A stretch of 64,000 bases of DNA, from positions 1-64,000 of the forward strand of contig DGTM01000019.1 in NCBI GenBank assembly GCA_002394305.1. The letters run 5' to 3'. The notes under the pieces were generated by a model. That model was not told the DNA's origin, did no database searches, and was given only the letters and a program-made list of their open reading frames with translations. How positions within the stretch are numbered: the stretch's first letter is position 1; the number at the start of each line of letters is the position of its first letter. A program made the position numbers and the translations under genes. This document shows positions 59,708 to 64,000 of the stretch, piece after piece. Source of the stretch: Prevotellaceae bacterium UBA4336 (GTDB lineage: Bacteria > Bacteroidota > Bacteroidia > Bacteroidales > Bacteroidaceae).

Positions 59708-60169
59708 TTATTCGAGCCCCTGGATGGTGTCCTGATTCTTGATGACCTCTACGGCGCTCTTCTGGCTTGCGCGGGTGGGGACAAGCTGGAAGGTGGCTTC
59801 GTCGCGGAGGTTCTTGAAGGCGCCTCCGGGAATCCAACGTACGTTGACCTCCTTGATGTTTGCGGCGGTGAAGGTATCGGCAGTCTTGGCTCCTTCGGTG
59901 ACCAGTTCGGGGTAGAAGCCTCCGAGCTCACCGAGGTTGATTTTCTTGCCTTCGAGAATCAGCTCATGGAGACAATCGACGGTCTTGGTGAGGATGGCAG
60001 CGATGTCTGCGCGGTCGTAGGTGCAGCCGTGGTTGGCGATGTGCTTGGCGAACTTTTGGAGGTCGAGGACCTCAGTCACCTGCGAGGTGGCATAGGCTTT
60101 GGTTTCGGTGATGTCCTCCTTCTTCGTTCCGGGAGCGGTGGACATGATGACGATACTGTAGTTAATCAT
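59708..60169 (-). CDS. HU-like DNA-binding protein
   Basis: 153 residues, HU/IHF-like fold of the Bacteroidales HU-HIG type: TDVAxx-like TKTVDCLHELILEGKKINLG, LGGFYPELVTEGAKTADTF, then a basic C-terminus. Such proteins commonly sit next to P5/amidase, smalltalk and DUF4248 genes. Likely binds DNA or acts as a nucleoid-associated factor of the module. Confidence 0.85.
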   Translation of the reverse strand: MINYSIVIMSTAPGTKKEDITETKAYATSQVTEVLDLQKFAKHIANHGCTYDRADIAAILTKTVDCLHELILEGKKINLGELGGFYPELVTEGAKTADTFTAANIKEVNVRWIPGGAFKNLRDEATFQLVPTRASQKSAVEVIKNQDTIQGLE

Positions 60170-60456
60170 GGTTTTTTAGTTAAGAGTTAAGGGTTAAGGG
60201 TTTTCTCTCGTGTGCGGCAGGGTTAGTTTTCGGCTAATCGTGCCTAATTCGGGCTTCTGGCTTGTCTGGTTGCGCACCCAGCTGTGGCTAGTCCCGAACC
60301 ACGATGGTTGGCGGTGGATTTAAATCCATTGCAAAGATACTGCTTTCCCGCGAATCATTGTCGCTCTGTGGCCGTCTGTGTCTGTCTGTGTCTGACATAG
60401 GTGCTTATTGTCTGAAATTAATTGCATGTTTTCTTGTATATGTCGCAGAAAATCCG
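60170..60456. other. Divergent intergenic region, no gene
   Basis: Between the HU-like start and the DUF4248 promoter. Holds GTTAAGAGTTAAGGGTTAAG iterations just upstream of the HU-like gene and TGTGTCTGTCTGTGTCTG iterations. Nothing else recognised. Confidence 0.5.
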
Positions 60457-60464
60457 TATCTTTG
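60457..60464 (+). promoter_or_regulatory. -7 box for the DUF4248 gene
   Basis: TATCTTTG with CTTG 20 nt upstream; 20 bp before the ATG at 60484. Confidence 0.6.
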
Positions 60465-60483
60465 CAACAAAATAAAGACGAAT

Positions 60484-60675
60484 ATGATATCAATGTACAA
60501 GAACGAATTGGCCGATGCAGCCGGTGTGAGCATGCGCACGTTTCAGCGTTGGTTGGCCGGGAACAGGGATAAGCTGACAGAGTTGGGCGCACGTCCCCGT
60601 CAGCAGTTGCTTCCGCCGAAGGCTGTGAAGTGGATATGTGATGCTTATGGTATTGACTATCCCGATGCTGCCTGA
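60484..60675 (+). CDS. DUF4248 family protein
   Basis: 63 residues from the ATG at 60484 (60493 also possible). MYKNELADAAGVSMRTFQRW with ...LPPKAVKWICDAYGIDYP is the DUF4248 pattern: a small helix-turn-helix-like protein found with HU-like and smalltalk genes. An open frame back to 60304 overlaps the promoter and is rejected. Confidence 0.82.
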   Translation: MISMYKNELADAAGVSMRTFQRWLAGNRDKLTELGARPRQQLLPPKAVKWICDAYGIDYPDAA

Positions 60676-60687
60676 GGCGGGGGGAGA

Positions 60688-60820
60688 GCGTAACATGTAA
60701 CAGTTACGTGAAGACACCCCTACACACTATGGCTTTGAAATTCTATTATTATATATATAATAATAGACATCAAAAACACACAGAGAGGGGGCTTATATTT
60801 TAATATGTTACATGTTACGC
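60688..60820. repeat. Nested palindromes with iterated GTTAC motifs
   Basis: GCGTAACATGTAAC (60688-60701) and GTTACATGTTACGC (60807-60820) are a perfect 14-bp inverted repeat. In the middle, 60743-60766 is a perfect 24-bp AT palindrome (CTATTATTATAT and its complement). The right arm continues as three 7-bp direct repeats GTTACAT, GTTACGC, GTTACGC. Confidence 0.85.
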
Positions 60821-60901
60821 GTTACGCTACGAAAAAAAGTTGAAAAAGTGAAAAGGTTGAAATAAGGAGATTGAAAATAAAAGAAGAATAAGGGATTGAG
60901 T

Positions 60902-61654
60902 ATGAATGAATTTAAGACGAGGGAAGAATGTCTGCGGTATTATGTCGATAAATACAACAAGGAACGGGATTGGGAGCCTGAAGTGGATTTTGACAAGCTT
61001 CTCCCTATGCTCGACAATCCGCCGACGGTACGTTTTGTTGAAGTATCAGAGGTGATTGAAATCAGGCTGGAGGATGATTGGTTGTCACCCGACGAAGACC
61101 CCCAAGTAGTAGAAGAAGTCCGTGGGGTGATGGAGTATGGTCTCGTTAGTCTATGTCTAGGGTATTTTGTTGCCCATCCATCGTATTATATAGAAGAAGA
61201 AATTTTGGCGTATCTCGATGAAGTATATGAGAAGAGGGACTTTAGCATAGTCAGTAACCATCCATTCATGCTCGAATTGTTGATGTGGCTTGTGTTTGAC
61301 CAACCGAAATTATGGCCTCGTGCTGAGGGAAAGCTAAGGCAGCTCATATATGGGCCGGAGGAGAAACCCTCATCAGCCGCCCCTGCCGAGGAGAAACCCT
61401 CACCTGTCATTTCCGATGAAGAGCTCGTTTTACAACTCTGCCCTCTCCATTTCAATAATGAAGAGACAGCAAAGAGATTCGTCGAGCAAATCAAGAACAT
61501 GGAGGATATACAGATAATGAAATTAGTAAATAAATATGTACCAAATGAGTGCATAGACAGTTCAATTAATCTCTATAGAATTCTTCATAAAGCAGGTTAT
61601 ATCACAACGAAAGAGAAGAATTGGTACAAGAATGTTGAGATAAAGAAGAAATAA
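60902..61654 (+). CDS. Conserved-looking hypothetical protein
   Basis: 250 residues from ATG at 60902. N-terminal half (MNEFKTREECLRYYVDKYNK, DWEPEVDFDKLLPMLDNPP) and a C-terminal half (CPLHFNNEETAKRFVEQIKN, YRILHKAGYITTKEKNWYKN) are joined by a linker with two EEKPS units. Acidic, no signal peptide or membrane segment. Family not recognised. Followed by a terminator, so it is a single-gene unit within the accessory module. Confidence 0.7.
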   Translation: MNEFKTREECLRYYVDKYNKERDWEPEVDFDKLLPMLDNPPTVRFVEVSEVIEIRLEDDWLSPDEDPQVVEEVRGVMEYGLVSLCLGYFVAHPSYYIEEEILAYLDEVYEKRDFSIVSNHPFMLELLMWLVFDQPKLWPRAEGKLRQLIYGPEEKPSSAAPAEEKPSPVISDEELVLQLCPLHFNNEETAKRFVEQIKNMEDIQIMKLVNKYVPNECIDSSINLYRILHKAGYITTKEKNWYKNVEIKKK

Positions 61655-61685
61655 AAATAGTCAACGCACCGCGTGCATGCGGAAG

Positions 61686-61728
61686 AAGAGGGGCAGGCTT
61701 TTTTTTGAGGGCTTGTCCCTCTTTTTTT
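61686..61728 (+). terminator. Terminator after the 250-residue hypothetical gene
   Basis: AAGAGGGGCAGGC pairs with GCTTGTCCCTCTT (13 bp, two wobbles), then TTTTT; 31 bp after the stop. The loop is T-rich. Confidence 0.8.
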
Positions 61729-62088
61729 GTGGGGGAAAACAGCCGATTCGTGGCCTGAGTAGAAAGATGGTAGAAAGTTGGTAGAATAATAGTGGAAACC
61801 TCAAAAAATTAGCTTTTTTATTTTGCAGAGGCTTGAAAATTGTCGGAACTTTGCATCGCCAAACAAAAAAGAAAGGCACTGAGATTCAGATCAACAAACA
61901 AATATACATTATAATAATATAACAAAAAAAAGTGACGAAAATCATCAATAATTAAAAAAAAGTTGGTACTCTTGCAAAAGAATTAGAAACATAAAAAAGA
62001 AAACCTGAAGTCCATAGCGCGCTTTATAATATATATAATGGTACAGAAAAGAAAATTATTTAAATAATTAATAAGAAATTTTAAAATT
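61729..62088. other. AT-rich leader region upstream of the 90-residue gene
   Basis: Markedly AT-rich compared with neighbours. Promoter-like GAACTTTG (about 61847) and TACTCTTG (about 61969) are each one base off TAnnTTTG. Poly-A runs follow. No gene recognised. A long leader for the 62089 gene is possible. Confidence 0.5.
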
Positions 62089-62361
62089 ATGTTTAAGAAA
62101 TTTTTAATTTTAAACATCGGCAACAAGGTTGCTGGTGTTAATGAAAAGGGAGAAGCTTTCTCCTACACTCAAGTTACACTTTACCTGAAGGACAACAGTG
62201 GAACCATCTTAACGACCGTCCCGACGGGAAAACTCGAAGGACTGTCCGTAGGAGACGAAGTGACGGCTAACCTTAGCTTCAAACTCACGTCAACAAGCAA
62301 AGGAACGTTTACTTCCGTACAAGTTTATAATTTAAGTAAAGTACAGCAGTATGAAAATTAA
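62089..62361 (+). CDS. Hypothetical 90-residue protein
   Basis: 90 residues, beta-strand-rich by eye (VTLYLKDNSGTILTTVPTG, VTANLSFKLTSTSKGTFTSV), which could be an OB-like fold; family not recognised. More AT-rich than the following genes. Its 3' end overlaps the next ORF by 11 bp. Confidence 0.6.
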   Translation: MFKKFLILNIGNKVAGVNEKGEAFSYTQVTLYLKDNSGTILTTVPTGKLEGLSVGDEVTANLSFKLTSTSKGTFTSVQVYNLSKVQQYEN

Positions 62362-62713
62362 AACATCATCTGTTCGTCTTGCGGGTTGCGGGAGCTTCTC
62401 GCAAGACACCTTCACCTTCCGTCCCTGCATCTCTGTGCAGGGGCAGGTGAAGCGCTCCACAGGGAGTGGCATCGCCACTGTTAAGGAGGATGGCAGCTTC
62501 TGCTTCAGACAATGCCAGCGGAGACGTTCCGAGGCCCTGCTCCTCAGGAAGCTCACACACGGCAGACTCTCGTACACGAAGAGGGGCGACTTCCTAATCA
62601 CCATCCGCGTCAACGAGCACGAACCGAATCCATTCGACATCATCGCGGACGATGCCGCGTCGGCAATCGGCGGTATCATACCCATGCGCTCAGAAAGGAG
62701 GAGAGTTGCCTAA
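62351..62713 (+). CDS. Hypothetical 120-residue protein
   Basis: 120 residues, high-GC3 codon use like neighbouring true genes. Basic mid-region (FRQCQRRRSEALLLRKLTHG) and an acidic end (NEHEPNPFDIIADDAASAIGG). No family recognised. Overlaps the genes on both sides (11 bp and TAATG), suggesting translational coupling with the primase-helicase-type gene. Confidence 0.6.
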   Translation: MKIKTSSVRLAGCGSFSQDTFTFRPCISVQGQVKRSTGSGIATVKEDGSFCFRQCQRRRSEALLLRKLTHGRLSYTKRGDFLITIRVNEHEPNPFDIIADDAASAIGGIIPMRSERRRVA

Positions 62714-64000
62714 TGAGTTGTCATCAAGTTGTTCTACGGGGCGGGCACAAAGTGTGCCTCCCTGTTAATTCCAGCGAGGAGTATATAGGCATTCGTGGCA
62801 CTCGCACACAGCACATCCTCATAGACGCTGTCCGCAAGGGCGAAGAGGACAAGAAAACGCACCTTACGCAGTTCAACTACGGCTGCCACCCCAACGAGGA
62901 CGGAACCCTGAAGGGTGCAACAAGGGTGAGCAATTCCGTGGGCATGGACATCGACCACATTGCGCCCGAGAAGATGCAGGAGGTGAAAGAGCACATCCTC
63001 GCCAAGAAGGACGACTTGGGGCTGCTCATGCTCGAACGCTCTGCGCGTGGTGCAGGCTACCACCTCGTCTTCCGCCGCCACCCCGAGATGAGTCAGGTGG
63101 AGAACCTCGAATGGGCTGCCAACCTGCTGGGCGTGGAGTTTGACAAAGCTGCCAAGGACATCACCCGCGTGTTCTTCGCCACCACCGACAGCCCCGATGA
63201 CCTCATCTTCCTCGACGACAGGCTGTTCGACAACTCGACCTGCCTCCAAGACCCCTCTCCCAACCTCCAAGACCCCTCTCCCAACCTCCAAGACCCCTCT
63301 CCCAACCTCCCCCGAGGGGGAGGAGACAATCCCGCTGCCACGTCCGAAAAGAGCCTTCCGTCCGAACAAGCGCCGTTCACCCCTCCTTTGGAGGGGACGG
63401 GGGAGGCTGTAGGGGAGGCTTTTGGGCCCACCAAGGAGTCCCTCCATGCCTTCGACCTCTGCGTGGAGCAGGCAGGCCTCAAGCCCGACGAGATGGACAT
63501 CTGGGGCGTCTACAAATGGCACAGCAACCTGATGGCAGTCCTCTCCGTGGGTGTGGCCAAACTGATGAGCCGAGAGCAGCTCGAAGCCGTCATCAGGCAG
63601 CGACTGCCCAACTACTCACAGACCGACGACTGCCGCAAGCTCGTGGACTACTTCTACAAGAACTACTCTGCCGACAAGGGCTGGATGCCCAAAAGCCTGC
63701 GAGAGATTAACGCACAGGTGCAGCTTGAGGCAAAAGCAGCCGAAGAAGAGGCATACGACAGATTCATAGAGAGTTACTCTCCGCCTGAGATGCCCGAGAA
63801 GCTGCCGCGCCTCCTCCTCCTCCTCGTGAAGGCCTACCCCGAGCAGTATCGCCCCATGCTTGCCCTGACAGTCAGCGTAGGCCTCGCACCACATGTCAGC
63901 CACTTCCGCACAGACTACCTCGACGGGCGCATCATAGGCCCAGGACTCTTCGCCTCTGTGGCAGCACCAAGCGGCTCGGGCAAGTACTTCTTCACCCACC
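62713..64000 (+). CDS. BT4734/DUF3987-type primase-helicase-like protein (partial, 3' end outside window)
   Basis: An open frame of 429 codons from ATG at 62713 (overlapping the previous TAA as TAATG) reaches the window end. N-terminal part (VGMDIDHIAPEKM, LLMLERSARGAGYHLVFRRH) resembles the BT4734/VirE-N-terminal primase-like domain, with an acidic DID pair; the end reaches VAAPSGSGKYFFTH, a Walker-A-like loop in which the usual last Ser/Thr is Tyr. Between them residues about 178-238 (LQDPSPN three times, then LPRGGGDN and TPPLEGTGEA) are encoded by repeat DNA. Likely replication or mobile-element related. Confidence 0.75.
   Translation, partial: MSCHQVVLRGGHKVCLPVNSSEEYIGIRGTRTQHILIDAVRKGEEDKKTHLTQFNYGCHPNEDGTLKGATRVSNSVGMDIDHIAPEKMQEVKEHILAKKDDLGLLMLERSARGAGYHLVFRRHPEMSQVENLEWAANLLGVEFDKAAKDITRVFFATTDSPDDLIFLDDRLFDNSTCLQDPSPNLQDPSPNLQDPSPNLPRGGGDNPAATSEKSLPSEQAPFTPPLEGTGEAVGEAFGPTKESLHAFDLCVEQAGLKPDEMDIWGVYKWHSNLMAVLSVGVAKLMSREQLEAVIRQRLPNYSQTDDCRKLVDYFYKNYSADKGWMPKSLREINAQVQLEAKAAEEEAYDRFIESYSPPEMPEKLPRLLLLLVKAYPEQYRPMLALTVSVGLAPHVSHFRTDYLDGRIIGPGLFASVAAPSGSGKYFFTH
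63244..63420. repeat. Repeat elements inside the DUF3987-type gene
   Basis: A 21-bp unit (CTCCAAGACCCCTCTCCCAA plus C) is repeated three times in frame, followed by CTCCCCCGAGGGGGAGGAGA, a CCGCTGCCACG tail shared with 59.4 kb, then CCCCTCCTTTGGAGGGGACG. Confidence 0.9.

Noticed and set aside
59336..60190. 284-codon plus-strand frame across the P5-like and HU-like genes
   Set aside because: Antisense to two recognisable genes and built largely of the GC-rich repeats.
60304..60483. N-terminal extension of the DUF4248 protein
   Set aside because: Covers the promoter and repeats; the family protein starts at MYKNEL.

Overview
The window looks like chromosomal DNA from a moderately GC-rich member of the Bacteroidales, most likely Prevotellaceae or a close relative. 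The evidence is: many promoters of the Bacteroidetes type (TTTG, 19-20 nt, TAnnTTTG) and almost no Shine-Dalgarno sites; surface lipoproteins of the fimbrillin/Mfa1 type; BspA-like leucine-rich repeats; type IX secretion signatures (C-termini ending GRKILIR or GKKVVVK, a CHU_C/gliding-motility C-terminal domain, a PorT-like barrel); and the Bacteroidales 'smalltalk'/DUF4248/HU-like module. Nothing could be searched, so the taxon is an inference.

Layout. 0-7 kb: a secreted-protein remnant, a VWA protein divergent from an unusual sigma-like/macro-like fusion, a rhodanese-metallo-beta-lactamase lipoprotein, NAD-dependent DNA ligase and an M18 aminopeptidase. 7.3-7.9 kb: one five-tRNA operon (Val, Arg, Tyr, Gly, Asp) with promoter and terminator. 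8-16 kb: a GlsB-type membrane protein, a 1723-residue secreted protein with a C-terminal dockerin-like domain, and a phosphoethanolamine transferase/sulfatase-type enzyme. 15.9-29.9 kb: a six-gene surface operon on the minus strand: three very large paralogues (fimbrillin-like N-terminus, LRR_5 repeats, BACON-like domain, M64 peptidase), two fimbrillin-like lipoproteins and an Ig-like T9SS cargo. 30-57 kb: mostly housekeeping genes: uvrA, a CHU_C protein, LysM and PorT-like envelope proteins, dnaG, an Hsp15-like S4 protein, pepT, pth, rplY, a phosphatase and bile-acid-type transporter pair, a Y-family polymerase with a small partner, rubredoxin, the galactose operon galM-MFS-galK, folC-dnaJ-grpE-ABC-F, a glucosaminidase, cdd and the queC/queF pair. 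57-64 kb: an accessory module with a basic-secretory-type peptidase, a holin-like protein, a 30-residue smalltalk protein, a P5-like protein, an HU-like protein, DUF4248, small unknowns and the start of a BT4734/DUF3987-type primase-helicase that runs off the window.

The most striking feature is a set of repeat families. (1) A GC-rich palindromic element occurs between genes and also in frame inside protein-coding genes (ligA as a perfect 33-bp inverted repeat of exactly 37 codons, folC, the P5-like gene and the DUF3987-type gene), a behaviour reminiscent of Rickettsia palindromic elements. (2) Two 22-bp tandem arrays of one family lie in opposite orientations, each between convergent genes; a third 22-bp array of unrelated sequence lies upstream of dnaG. 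(3) A third family is bounded by terminal inverted repeats around 21-bp units with a GAAATATATTTC core. A short intergenic repeat also encodes part of the MBL lipoprotein. The operon of fimbrillin-LRR-M64 proteins, one of which has lost its metal-binding motif, is the best candidate for an incompletely described protein system.
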